Shown here: piece after piece, positions 1 to 8,156 of the stretch
Layout: each line of letters opens with the position of its first letter
Position numbering within the stretch: position 1 is the first letter of the stretch
Assembly (NCBI GenBank): GCA_024860865.1
Contig: JACRDV010000050.1
Location: forward strand, 1-16,712
Direction of reading: 5' to 3'
From: JACRDV01 sp024860865 [NCBI: Methanobacteriota archaeon]
GTDB lineage: Archaea > JACRDV01
Length of the DNA: 16,712 bases
The notes under the pieces: model-generated
What the model saw: only the letters and a program-made list of their open reading frames with translations
What the model was told of the DNA's origin: nothing
Databases searched by the model: none
Position numbers and translations under genes: made by a program

Positions 1-108
1 AGAGAGCCTTTCCCAAAAATCCTATCTCAATGCCTCAGTAAAGTTCGAGAATTTCTACTTTTCTGACTATATTCTGGCATATGTCGGACTATTTCTTTCA
101 AAAGCTAG

Positions 109-665
109 AAAATTGAATTTGAAAAAACGCAAAACTTTAGTTTTCAAATAAAAAAGTACGCTCGAAAAGCTGGATTAAAGAAAGAGATATCTCCACACAG
201 CTTTAGGCATGAAGAGCCACGCATTTGGCAACTGTTTTAACCGAAGCACAAATGAGAGAGTTCTTCGGATGGACTAAAGATAGCGATATGTCTTCAATCT
301 ACGTCCATCTGAGCGGAAGAGATGTTGATGAAACTCTATTCAAGCACTATGGAGTCGATTTAGAAGAAGAAATTAAGAAAGAAGAATCGCCAACCAAGCC
401 AAAAACTTGTCCTAGATGTAAATTTGTCAATTCACCAGCAGCAAAGTTCTGTATGCAGTGCTCAGCAGTTTTGGGCATCAAAACAGCTATTGAGTTAGAA
501 AGCAGAGAAAGGGAGTACACTGATATCCGAACGCAAATAACGCAAGAAACTATTAAACGAGTGCCTGACGTACTGGCAGACATTCTCAAAGACCTAGACC
601 TAGAAGAAAAAATCTTAAATCTTAACCAGGGTTTGCAAGCAACCTTGGATAAAAGGAGTAGATAG
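109..665 (+). pseudogene. Tyrosine recombinase/integrase, 3' remnant with frameshift and C-terminal zinc ribbon
   Basis: This is the C-terminal part of an archaeal XerC/D-like site-specific recombinase. From 109 one frame reads into IKKYARKAGLKKEISPHSFRH (to 210), which holds the H-x-x-R box. The homologous sequence then continues one frame over from 213 as RATHLATVLTEAQMREFFGW, followed by MSSIYVHLSGRD with the nucleophile Tyr. Only two bases (211-212) stand where a Ser codon would be expected, so one base appears lost inside the catalytic box. Downstream is a zinc ribbon (CPRC ... CMQC), common at the C-terminus of such archaeal integrases, then a charged helical tail. An in-frame TAG at 106-108 closes the frame upstream, and the N-terminal domain and first catalytic Arg are not seen in 1-108. 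A TTG at 225 could restart translation but would lack the H-x-x-R box. Most likely a dead relic; a sequencing error at 211 is possible. Confidence 0.75.
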
Positions 666-948
666 CAGTATTTTTTTTATTCTACTTGCAATAGTTATTA
701 GTGTGCTTGCTGTGTCAATGTATACTGCAAACTTAGAAAGCAAGCCATCCTAATTAGAATATACTTGCAAGGAGCGACTAAGCTTTTTATTTTGAAAAAA
801 TAGCTCCAAAGTGAAGAAAGCAGCTAAAATTTAATTTTTAAAATTTAAAAAATTGAAAGGGAATAAAACTGCCCAAATATAACTTTTACCCGATTAAACA
901 TTTAAATGGAATAATACCTAAAATAATAAGACTAATTTAGACCATTAA
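666..948. other. AT-rich intergenic stretch, no gene recognised
   Basis: About 280 bases without a convincing gene. A T-run right after the recombinase stop (670-677) could terminate transcription. A short hydrophobic frame (about 671-752) has no usable start codon. The rest is A/T homopolymer-rich and I see no RNA gene. Confidence 0.5.
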
Positions 949-958
949 TTTATATTTA
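949..958 (+). promoter_or_regulatory. Archaeal TATA box for the eS26-like/transglutaminase operon
   Basis: TTTATATTTA lies about 55 nt ahead of the ATG at 1010. Transcription starting about 25 nt downstream (near 978) would leave a leader of about 30 nt that carries the GGTGAT Shine-Dalgarno at 1001-1006. It would start downstream of the other in-frame ATG at 968, which therefore could not be used from this promoter. Confidence 0.5.
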
Positions 959-1009
959 ATACTAAGGATGAATGCTACTTATTGTTGTTATACACATAAT
1001 GGTGATATA

Positions 1010-2869
1010 ATGCCAACCAGAGCAGCCTATAAACGTGGATATAAAGCCGGGAAATCGAAGGGAAAGGATACTACAGTCTGGTGCGAAGGTTGTGGAAGAA
1101 AGTTTCCCAGACATAAAGCCTTTTTAGGTCGCAAATCTTTCCGTATCTTCGATCCAGCCTTGAGCAGGATTATTGATAGAAGCCAGGTTGAAGTAGAGCA
1201 ATATAAGGTGTACTATTGCCCTAAATGCGCGAGGTATTTGGGAATTGTTGAGCCAAGCGGCAGAAGAGCTGAGATACGGGCAATTAAACCCATACTTGCA
1301 AAGTCTAGATTAACCGCTGGAGACATAGTTACATTTTATGTTCCTGAAATTCTATACCGAGGCGGATCCTACACTATTGGCGTTAGCGTCCGCAATAAAA
1401 GTGCGAGTCACGGCAGATTTGTAGTTTTACCGGGCACGATTATACATGGACTTGGTATATCTCCAAATGAAAAGAGGATATTTCTGAAAGCTGGTGGCTC
1501 TGATGCAGTGGCATTTGCGCTCCAAGTTAGGCCAGAAGCGCTAGAAAATGAAAGAGTGCCGATAAGTTTTAATCTAAAGAGTGAAGATGGGCGAATTTTT
1601 GACTCAAAGATAAAATACATTTCAATTAAAACTCCTGAAGTCATGCCAATTGAAGCAGTTAAGGAGATTACAATACTCAAGCAAATAGATAAAGCTGATA
1701 TTGAACTCAACAAAGTTGCGAATGTTACTTTGACTGCAGTAAATCCAGAAAATATTGAGTTAGTTAGCGTGGCAATTGCTGATCATATTCCTGAGATTTT
1801 TAAATTAGTTAATGGAAAAAACGTTTGGACTGGTAAGCTTAAGCCAGGCAAAAGCAAGCAAATTACATATAGAATTAAGGCAACAGCAGCCGGCGCATTT
1901 GAACTCCCACCAGCAGTTTTAACATATGAAGATGAAAAAGGAAACAAGAAAGAACTTAGATCAAAACCGATTAAAATCCAAGTTTCGCAACCACAGCCAA
2001 AAATAATTTTACCTACAATTTATGCGATGTATAATCCAGACGGGAAATTAACTTTAGTCAACCTTCAAAATATTGGGAGAGATTTAGCTAAAGAGGTTAA
2101 TGCTAAAATAATTTTAACACCACTTTCTGGAGAATTAATTGAAGCTGAAGGCAGAGCCCGTGCGCGCGACATTAGACCAGAAAGTTCACTTGAAATAAAA
2201 TTTGAACTTCCAGAACTAAAAGACTTATTTTATCCTTTTGAGTTAAAAGTTAATTACCAAAGTGAAGATGGAGTTCAATATTCAGAAGCATTTAATGGCT
2301 ATATGCTTTATGATATTTCAGCTAAGGTCTCTGCATATACTAAGTTTTTGCAAGGAGATAATGCTCAGCTCAAACCCTATGTAATGCTTAAAACTTCTGC
2401 TATTAAAGAAACAAATCAAATTGTTGAATCTTTTTATAAAGTCGTAACTGAAGGGACGGTGTATACCGAGACAACTGAAGGTATAGAACCCCAAGGATTA
2501 TTGATGCGAATCATATCACCACTAAAAAAGAGACCAGTTGCTTCTTGCTTTGATAGAAGTTTTCTGTTAGCGAGTTTATTAAATGCAAAAGGTCAGTCAG
2601 CTCGTGTAATTATGGGTTACATTTTGAATGGAAGATGGACCAAGCACGCTTGGGTTGAAGTGCACTATGGGAATAGATGGATACCGTTAGAAACAACTTT
2701 GAGCGCTAAAGAACTGCATAGACAGCTAACTAAGTCTGTATATGAAGATGGAAAGTATCTTCCAGTTATAGCCTTGCAAAGGGATGCATCGACTCAATGG
2801 AATCTAAAAACTAGATTTCACGAGAGATTTGAGGAATCAATAAAGAGACTTAAAAGTGAAATAAAATGA
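1010..2869 (+). CDS. eS26-like zinc-domain protein fused to Ig-like repeats and a transglutaminase-like domain
   Basis: A 619-aa protein. Residues 1-80 resemble ribosomal protein eS26: a basic Lys/Arg/Gly tail, CEGCGRKFPRHKAF (C25, C28), a DPALSR segment, then YYCPKCARYLGI (C70, C73). The motif order and spacing match archaeal S26e. Residues about 105-480 look like beta-sandwich modules; one has the BatD/DUF11-like pattern of IPEIFKLVNGKNVW followed by a Y-x-I-K-A-T-A-A-G-A-F run. The C-terminal domain is transglutaminase/cysteine-protease-like: Cys513 (ASCFDRSFLLASLL), His546 (KHAWVEVHYG) and Glu561 (WIPLETT), where Asp is usual. I see no signal peptide or membrane segment. The start is set at 1010 by GGTGAT at 1001-1006 and TATA spacing; an ATG at 968 would add 14 residues. 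Its stop overlaps the CBS gene start (ATGA), so the two are co-translated. Function is unknown; an eS26 role for the N-terminus is inferred from motifs only. Confidence 0.8.
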   Translation: MPTRAAYKRGYKAGKSKGKDTTVWCEGCGRKFPRHKAFLGRKSFRIFDPALSRIIDRSQVEVEQYKVYYCPKCARYLGIVEPSGRRAEIRAIKPILAKSRLTAGDIVTFYVPEILYRGGSYTIGVSVRNKSASHGRFVVLPGTIIHGLGISPNEKRIFLKAGGSDAVAFALQVRPEALENERVPISFNLKSEDGRIFDSKIKYISIKTPEVMPIEAVKEITILKQIDKADIELNKVANVTLTAVNPENIELVSVAIADHIPEIFKLVNGKNVWTGKLKPGKSKQITYRIKATAAGAFELPPAVLTYEDEKGNKKELRSKPIKIQVSQPQPKIILPTIYAMYNPDGKLTLVNLQNIGRDLAKEVNAKIILTPLSGELIEAEGRARARDIRPESSLEIKFELPELKDLFYPFELKVNYQSEDGVQYSEAFNGYMLYDISAKVSAYTKFLQGDNAQLKPYVMLKTSAIKETNQIVESFYKVVTEGTVYTETTEGIEPQGLLMRIISPLKKRPVASCFDRSFLLASLLNAKGQSARVIMGYILNGRWTKHAWVEVHYGNRWIPLETTLSAKELHRQLTKSVYEDGKYLPVIALQRDASTQWNLKTRFHERFEESIKRLKSEIK

Positions 2870-3408
2870 TTCCAGTTCGTGAAGTAATGACAAGACGCGT
2901 AGTTACGGTTAGGCTAGGAACAACTATTTCTGATGCTGCAAAGATTATGAGCGAACGCAGGGTTGGAGGAGTTATAGTTTTAGAAGATAAAATTCCAGTT
3001 GGTATTGTAACTGAGCGCGATATTTTGCTTCATATAGTAGCTCCTGGAAAGAATCCAAATAAAATTCGAGTTAAAGAGATAATGTCTTCTCCGGTTATTA
3101 CAATTGACAAAGAAACTGACATTAACGAAGCAGCAAAACTAATGAAAAAAGCAGAAATTCGAAGACTACCTGTTGTAGAGCGAGGAAAGCTTGTTGGCAT
3201 TGTAACTTCAGCTGACATAATGGCAGTGACTCCAGCTCTAAATGAAATTTTGCTCGAAATGATTAAAACAAAGGCTGATATCGAACCAAAATCAGAAGAA
3301 ATAAAAGGTCCAGGAATTTGCGAAAATTGCGGGAGCTATGTTGAATCATTAGATGAAGTTGATGGCAAGTGGGTTTGCGAAGATTGTAGAGAGGAATTGG
3401 TAGGATAG
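2866..3408 (+). CDS. CBS-domain pair protein with C-terminal zinc ribbon
   Basis: A 180-aa soluble protein. Two CBS motifs form a Bateman module: residues about 1-57 (IPVREVMTRRVVTV ... PVGIVTERDIL) and about 68-122 (VKEIMSSPVITI ... LVGIVTSADIM). Such modules usually bind adenine nucleotides or other adenosyl ligands and regulate a partner. After an acidic/lysine linker, the C-terminus has C152-x2-C155 and C171-x2-C174, which should hold one zinc. CBS-zinc-ribbon proteins are common in archaea, mostly without assigned targets. The ATG overlaps the TGA of the upstream fusion gene (ATGA), so it is translationally coupled; the natural inference is that it senses nucleotides for, or acts with, that protein. 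No catalytic domain is present. Confidence 0.9.
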   Translation: MIPVREVMTRRVVTVRLGTTISDAAKIMSERRVGGVIVLEDKIPVGIVTERDILLHIVAPGKNPNKIRVKEIMSSPVITIDKETDINEAAKLMKKAEIRRLPVVERGKLVGIVTSADIMAVTPALNEILLEMIKTKADIEPKSEEIKGPGICENCGSYVESLDEVDGKWVCEDCREELVG

Positions 3409-3520
3409 CCAACATCAATTTTGGCGATCTGATGCACTTTAATGCAGAATCCAGTTCAAATGGCTAAATAGATACATAAAAGGAAATTGTACTAAGTAAT
3501 GTTTCTTATTTGGTGAGATT

Positions 3521-4540
3521 TTGTTTCGAATTATTCTATTTTTTTTAGTTATAAGCTTGTTTTTATCAAATCTTGGGTTGGCGCAAGAATCAATCGTTCC
3601 AATTTATACAGTCGATGTAGAAATAGATGAAATTGGAAAAGTTTTGATTAATGAAACATGGGTATTTCTAAATATTGGGAATAAAACATTTGCCCCAAAT
3701 ATATTGTTCCAAAAAAGAGGTAATTTACTTTCGACTGAATCAACTCTTGAATTAAACATTAGCCAAACCAACGAGGGTTTTCTTTTAGAATTTAATCCCT
3801 TCCACAAGCCAATTTTTCCCAAAAATTTTTCAATTATGAAAATAGCTTATATTCGAGACGATTTAGTTTTTGCTACTAATTTTACATATCTTTTTCGCCT
3901 AGATATAGGAGACTCTCCACTGCCAATTTACAACACTGATATAAAAATTAAACTGCCTTTTAATTTTCAAGCCGGTCTAATTGAACCCCCTCCATTAAGT
4001 AGATTGTTAGAAAAAAATCGTCAAATCATCAGTTACTTTATAAGAAGTCTTGCTCCAACTGGAAAATTTATAATTCAGATAAAATACGGAAAATTTAGAC
4101 AAATGAGTCTTGAATCTATTGCTAAAGCTGAGGATAGCTTAAAAAAAGCAAATGTTTCTTTAATTGAAATAAAAGAGTTAATAACAAAAAATAATTTGAC
4201 TTCTTTAATCCAAGATTTCAAAACTACAAACGAAACATTTTTCCGCGCAAAGTACATTTTAAACGAATCGAAAATACTATATCAAACAGAACAATATCAA
4301 GACTCACTTGACTCTGCAAGCTCAGGATATCAACTTGCAAACATAGTGATTGATAGAGCTAATGCAATTAAAACAACAGCATTTGTCCTTCAGCAAGAAA
4401 GTACAGAAAAAGAGATCGAAAGTTTAAAAGAAAAATTAAAAAATATAGAGAAAACAAGAAATGTCATGATTTTGTTATTTGTATTAGTGATTTTTTCAGC
4501 CGCAGTAATAGTTTTAGTCAAAAGGAAAGGAGGGGATTAG
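3521..4540 (+). CDS. Secreted/membrane-anchored protein with signal peptide, coiled coil and C-terminal TM
   Basis: A 339-aa protein of unrecognised family. It starts at TTG with GGTGAG at 3512-3517. Residues 1-21 form a hydrophobic signal peptide or anchor ending LGLAQ. Residues about 25-190 are beta-rich with many N-x-S/T sites, as expected of an extracytoplasmic domain. Residues about 195-310 are Lys/Glu-rich heptad-like helices. Residues about 313-333 form a transmembrane helix (VMILLFVLVIFSAAVIVLV) followed by KRKGGD, so the C-terminus should lie inside the cell. The topology resembles surface proteins tethered by a C-terminal helix. The L41e frame begins 1 nt after its stop, and the SD for L41e (AGGAGGGG) lies inside its last codons. 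It could be a structural surface protein; no enzymatic motif is visible. Confidence 0.8.
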   Translation: MFRIILFFLVISLFLSNLGLAQESIVPIYTVDVEIDEIGKVLINETWVFLNIGNKTFAPNILFQKRGNLLSTESTLELNISQTNEGFLLEFNPFHKPIFPKNFSIMKIAYIRDDLVFATNFTYLFRLDIGDSPLPIYNTDIKIKLPFNFQAGLIEPPPLSRLLEKNRQIISYFIRSLAPTGKFIIQIKYGKFRQMSLESIAKAEDSLKKANVSLIEIKELITKNNLTSLIQDFKTTNETFFRAKYILNESKILYQTEQYQDSLDSASSGYQLANIVIDRANAIKTTAFVLQQESTEKEIESLKEKLKNIEKTRNVMILLFVLVIFSAAVIVLVKRKGGD

Positions 4541-4541
4541 C

Positions 4542-4619
4542 ACGAGGGCTAAATGGCGGAAAAAGAAAGCTAGAAGATTGAAAGCAAAAAGAAAGCGGGC
4601 ACGCGGAGAAAAGCGCTAG
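4542..4619 (+). CDS. rpl41e: Ribosomal protein L41e, apparent ACG start
   Basis: A 25-codon frame reading (M/T)RAKWRKKKARRLKAKRKR then ARGEKR and TAG. Archaeal/eukaryotic eL41 is a 25-residue peptide beginning MRAKW and made almost wholly of Lys/Arg, so length and sequence match end to end. eL41 is a single helix buried between the ribosomal subunits. The codon at the initiator position is ACG (4542-4544) rather than ATG, GTG or TTG, with an excellent SD (GGAGGGG, 4529-4535) six bases upstream and no better start in frame; an ATT at 4536 is too close to the SD. It follows the membrane-protein gene by 1 nt. It is too short for most gene callers. Either initiation occurs at ACG or an ATG was changed by mutation or sequencing error. 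Confidence 0.85.
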   Translation, partial: TRAKWRKKKARRLKAKRKRARGEKR

Positions 4620-4654
4620 TTTGAATTTATTTCGCCCTTTAAAATTTCTAATTT

Positions 4655-4690
4655 TGGGCTTTTAGCCCATTTTAGATTATTTTTCTAGAA
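4655..4690 (+). terminator. Hairpin plus T-rich terminator after L41e
   Basis: TGGGCT-TTT-AGCCCA (4655-4669) can form a short hairpin, followed by a T-rich stretch to about 4690. This would end the operon that finishes with L41e. Confidence 0.4.
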
Positions 4691-4804
4691 TTTTAAAATT
4701 GAACTCATTTGATATTTTTCCATTTAGTCGCATAAATAACCACATATTATTTAATGTTTATCCGATAAATAAGCTTAATTTAGTATTATAATTGGTGAGA
4801 ACCT

Positions 4805-4999
4805 TTGAGAGTAGCTGGAATTTGTGCTATTTGTGGAAAGGTAGTGCAATCTTTTAATACTTGTATGCTTTGTGGTCGGAATGTTTGTAACGAATGTTTT
4901 AATTATATCACTGGAACTTGTAAGAGGTGTGTTCCCGTTCACCAACAAAGAAAAGAAGAAATAAAAAACCAGGATGAGCATCCATACGCTAATTTTTAA
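4805..4999 (+). CDS. Small 8-cysteine zinc-binding protein
   Basis: A 64-aa protein with four CxxC pairs: C7/C10, C20/C23, C28/C31 and C39/C42, enough for two zinc ions in a cross-brace or double treble-clef arrangement, followed by a short charged tail. The start is TTG with GGTGAG at 4795-4800, four bases upstream. AT-rich promoter-like sequence (CGATAAATAAG, about 4763-4773) lies ahead. The next gene, Cdc48, begins about 35 nt downstream on the same strand, so they are probably co-transcribed; by context it could be an adaptor or cofactor for the unfoldase, but that is inference. No DNA-binding or catalytic motif is recognisable. Similar short zinc proteins are widespread and uncharacterised in archaea. 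Confidence 0.8.
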   Translation: MRVAGICAICGKVVQSFNTCMLCGRNVCNECFNYITGTCKRCVPVHQQRKEEIKNQDEHPYANF

Positions 5000-5034
5000 T
5001 CAAAGAAGAGCTTAATAATAATTTGAGGGATAGT

Positions 5035-7314
5035 TTGGCAGAAGAAATTCAACTTCGAGTTGCTGAAGCACTGCAGCCAGATGTTGGAAAAGGTATAATC
5101 CGAATTGATAAGAAGTCACGTGATGAAATTGGGGTTAAGACAGGGGAAATAATTGAGATAACTGGTAAAAGAACCACAGGAGCCATTGTTGGAGAAGCTC
5201 AACCCGCGGACGTTGGATTGAGTATTATCCGAATGGATGGTTTAACCAGAGCGAATGCAGGCACTAGCATCGGCGAGATTATTGCGATTAAAAAAGCAGA
5301 TGTAAAAGAAGCGAAAAAGATTGTACTAGCACCAGCGATGAAAGGCGTTCATATAGTGGTTCCTGGTGATTTGCTTCTTCGCAACCTAATGGGTCGAGTT
5401 GTAGCTAGGGGCGATATAGTAATGCCGATTAGCCCAAGGCGAACTCGCGAGACGTATAGAGAGTTTGCCCCCTCATTTTTTGAAGATTTTTTTGGGGAAG
5501 GTTTCGAATTTGGCCCAATGCCTTTTGCCCTTGGTGAGATTAAATTTACAGTAGTTTCAACTTCACCAAGCGGAATTGTTCGGATTACAGATATGACAGA
5601 AATTGAAGTTCATCCAGAAGCAGTTGAAGTAGTTGAAAAGAAAGTTCCTGAAGTCAGCTATGAGGACATAGGCGGCATGAAAGAAGAAATTCGAAGAGTA
5701 AGGGAAATGATTGAGCTGCCCCTCCGCCATCCAGAATTGTTTGATAGGCTTGGAATCGAGCCTCCTAAAGGAGTTTTGCTGCATGGACCGCCAGGCACAG
5801 GCAAAACTCTGATTGCCAAAGCATTAGCCAACGAGTCTGAAGCTCATTTCATTTCAATTGCGGGTCCAGAGATTATGTCAAAATATTATGGCGAGTCCGA
5901 GCAGAGACTTCGAGAAGTTTTTAAAGAGGCTGAAGAAAGTGCTCCCAGCATAATATTTCTTGATGAGATCGATTCAATTGCACCAAGGCGAGAAGAAGTT
6001 ACTGGAGAAGTTGAGCGAAGAGTTGTTGCGCAGTTGCTATCTCTAATGGACGGTTTAAAAGAGCGCGGGCAAGTTATTGTTATAGGAGCAACAAATCGGC
6101 TTGATGCAGTCGATCCTGCTCTTCGAAGGCCTGGAAGGTTCGACCGTGAGATTGAGTTAAGAGTGCCTGACAGAGAAGGGAGAAAAGAGATAATTCAAAT
6201 TCACACTAGATCAATGCCGTTAACCGATGATGTTAGCCTTGATGAGCTATCAAATATCACTCATGGTTTCGTTGGAGCTGACTTAGCAGCTCTCTGTCGT
6301 GAAGCAGCAATGATTACTCTTCGCAGAGTTTTACCCGAGATAGATTTTAAACAGAAAGTAATTCCTAAAGAGGTAATTGAGAAACTTATAGTTACAAAGC
6401 AAGACTTCATGGAAGCTTTGAAAGGCATTGGACCATCGGCACTTCGCGAAGTTCTAGTTGAAGTACCAAATGTGCACTGGGAGGACATAGGAGGTCTTGA
6501 AAGTGTAAAACAAGCGCTAAGAGAAGCTGTTGAATGGCCTCTAAAATATCCAGACGCTTTTAGAAAAATTGGAGTGCGCGCACCTAAAGGGATTTTATTG
6601 TTTGGGCCACCTGGAACTGGAAAAACTATGCTTGTAAAGGCTGTTGCCACAGAAAGCGAAGCGAATTTTATTTCAGTTAAAGGCAGCGAATTATTGAGCA
6701 AATGGTTTGGGGAAACTGAAAAACGAATTTCTGAAGTTTTTAAAAAGGCCAAACAAACGGCTCCCACTGTGGTCTTTTTCGATGAAATGGACGCTATTGC
6801 TCCTATGCGTGGAACATCAGTTGGTGAACCCAGGGTGGTAGAGCGTATGGTAAACACGCTTCTCTCAGAAATGGATGGCCTAGAAGAACTCCGTGGAGTT
6901 GTGGTAATTGGAGCTACTAACCGGCCTGACATAGTTGATCCGGCTTTATTGCGACCAGGTCGATTCGATGAGTTAATCTTAGCACACGCTCCAGATAGAC
7001 GGGCACGTTTAGAAATATTTAAGGTTCATATGAAAGGAATGTCTTTAGCTGAAGATGTTGATTCAGAGAAGTTTGCTAACGTGACTGAAGGATATACCGG
7101 GGCTGATATAGCCGCTGTTTGCCGTAAGGCAGGTATGCTAGCGCTCCGTGAGGATATTAAATCGGAAAAGGTTTATATGCGACATTTCGAAGAAGCATTG
7201 AAGAAAGTTGGCCCCTCATTGACCACAGAGTTAGTAAGATGGTATGAACGTCTTGGAAAAGATATTGAACGAGGAAAACCCAGGAAGCGAGAAGAAGCAG
7301 TTGAAGTATATTGA
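5035..7314 (+). CDS. cdc48: Cdc48/VAT family AAA+ ATPase (archaeal p97)
   Basis: A 759-aa double-AAA unfoldase that extracts and unfolds proteins, feeding the proteasome in archaea. The N-terminal double-psi barrel region starts [20 protein letters not shown] and extends to about residue 200. D1 has Walker A GPPGTGKT (251-258), Walker B IIFLDEID and the arginine-finger segment RRPGRFD. D2 has Walker A GPPGTGKT (524-531), Walker B VVFFDEMD and LRPGRFD. Both nucleotide sites look intact. It ends EAVEVY, lacking the penultimate Tyr of a canonical HbYX proteasome-docking tail. TTG at 5035 is preferred: GAGGG at 5025-5029 sits five bases upstream and the protein then begins like known VATs. TTG at 5023 would add four residues. 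It is followed after 9 nt by the KaiC-like gene, so these form an operon. Confidence 0.95.
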   Translation: MAEEIQLRVAEALQPDVGKGIIRIDKKSRDEIGVKTGEIIEITGKRTTGAIVGEAQPADVGLSIIRMDGLTRANAGTSIGEIIAIKKADVKEAKKIVLAPAMKGVHIVVPGDLLLRNLMGRVVARGDIVMPISPRRTRETYREFAPSFFEDFFGEGFEFGPMPFALGEIKFTVVSTSPSGIVRITDMTEIEVHPEAVEVVEKKVPEVSYEDIGGMKEEIRRVREMIELPLRHPELFDRLGIEPPKGVLLHGPPGTGKTLIAKALANESEAHFISIAGPEIMSKYYGESEQRLREVFKEAEESAPSIIFLDEIDSIAPRREEVTGEVERRVVAQLLSLMDGLKERGQVIVIGATNRLDAVDPALRRPGRFDREIELRVPDREGRKEIIQIHTRSMPLTDDVSLDELSNITHGFVGADLAALCREAAMITLRRVLPEIDFKQKVIPKEVIEKLIVTKQDFMEALKGIGPSALREVLVEVPNVHWEDIGGLESVKQALREAVEWPLKYPDAFRKIGVRAPKGILLFGPPGTGKTMLVKAVATESEANFISVKGSELLSKWFGETEKRISEVFKKAKQTAPTVVFFDEMDAIAPMRGTSVGEPRVVERMVNTLLSEMDGLEELRGVVVIGATNRPDIVDPALLRPGRFDELILAHAPDRRARLEIFKVHMKGMSLAEDVDSEKFANVTEGYTGADIAAVCRKAGMLALREDIKSEKVYMRHFEEALKKVGPSLTTELVRWYERLGKDIERGKPRKREEAVEVY

Positions 7315-7323
7315 GGATTGTTG

Positions 7324-8064
7324 ATGGTAGAAGATATAGATCGCGTGAGAACTGGTGTACCCGGATTGGATGATATTTTAAATGGCGGATACCCCAAAGG
7401 TTTAGTAATTTTAATCTCTGGCGGAGCCGGAACCGGCAAAAGTATCTACGGTATCCAATTTTTATACACAGGTATTACCAAGTACGAGGAAAATGGCATT
7501 TTGGTGGCTGTTGAGGAGCGACCGCGAGACATCCGGCGTTACATGCTTGGGTTTGGCTGGGATCTTAAAAAACTTGAAGATCAAAATAAGCTCGCAATCA
7601 TAGATGCCTCAGCTGCGAGGCTTGGAATTCCTAGCGGAGAAAAGTATGTGGAGATGCGGCCTTTTGAGCTCGATTCTTTAATAACTACAATCAATAAGAT
7701 AGTAGAAAAAATGAATGCGAAACGCTTAGTAATCGATTCTATTCCATCCCTCTTTTTACAATTTGAACATGAGCTAGCTATACGAAGAGAAATTCTTAGA
7801 CTCGGAAGTCTTGTAGCTGAAACTGGTTGTACAACCATTTTGACGACTGAAGTGGAAGCAGGAGAGAGCAGGCTCAGCAAATTTGGGGTTGAGGAATTCA
7901 TCTGCCAAGGACTTATTCAGTTATTCATGAGGGAACGCGGAAACGAAATGAAGAGAAGTTTAGTAGTTCGGAAGATGAGAGGAACTAAGCATAGTACGCG
8001 AAGATATCCCTTTGACATCACACCAAGTGGAATTGCTGTATTTCCGGGCGAAGAGGTTTATTAG
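7324..8064 (+). CDS. KaiC-like RecA-superfamily ATPase
   Basis: A single-domain KaiC-family protein of 246 aa. It opens with the family signature RVRTGVPGLDDILNGGYPKG, then Walker A GGAGTGKS (residues 33-40), a catalytic-Glu segment (VAVEERP) and Walker B KRLVIDSI, and ends in a short PFDITPSGIAVFPGEEVY tail. Archaea carry many such RadA/KaiC paralogues; some regulate motility or stress kinases, but most have no known role and this one lacks a fused output domain. GAGGA (7313-7317), overlapping the Cdc48 stop, sits six bases before the ATG at 7324; upstream TTGs at 7318 and 7321 are less well placed. Spacing of 9 nt implies co-expression with Cdc48. Confidence 0.9.
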   Translation: MVEDIDRVRTGVPGLDDILNGGYPKGLVILISGGAGTGKSIYGIQFLYTGITKYEENGILVAVEERPRDIRRYMLGFGWDLKKLEDQNKLAIIDASAARLGIPSGEKYVEMRPFELDSLITTINKIVEKMNAKRLVIDSIPSLFLQFEHELAIRREILRLGSLVAETGCTTILTTEVEAGESRLSKFGVEEFICQGLIQLFMRERGNEMKRSLVVRKMRGTKHSTRRYPFDITPSGIAVFPGEEVY

Positions 8065-8068
8065 CGGC

Positions 8069-8109
8069 CATTTTTACTTTTTTTAGATTTATTTATTATC
8101 ACTTTTTTG
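8069..8109 (+). terminator. T-run terminator after the Cdc48-KaiC operon
   Basis: Several T-runs follow the KaiC-like stop by a few bases, the usual form of archaeal intrinsic termination. No hairpin is evident. Confidence 0.45.
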
Positions 8110-8156
8110 GAATTAAGCCTCGATTAGCAGAGTTATTAAATTACTTGGGAATTCTA

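Noticed and set aside
671-752. Short hydrophobic frame (FFILLAIVISVLAVSMYTAN) after the recombinase remnant
   Set aside because: No usable start codon and different frame from the recombinase; too short to support as a gene.
968-1009. Upstream ATG giving 14 extra residues on the eS26-like fusion
   Set aside because: Only about 10-19 nt after the TATA box, so it would precede the transcript start; the ATG at 1010 has a GGTGAT SD.
3409-3520. CTGATG element between CBS gene and membrane protein as a C/D box RNA
   Set aside because: No properly spaced D box or C'/D' pair could be found by eye.
6261-6932. Long 223-codon minus-strand frame in cdc48
   Set aside because: Antisense shadow of the D2 AAA domain coding region; no start context or recognisable domain.
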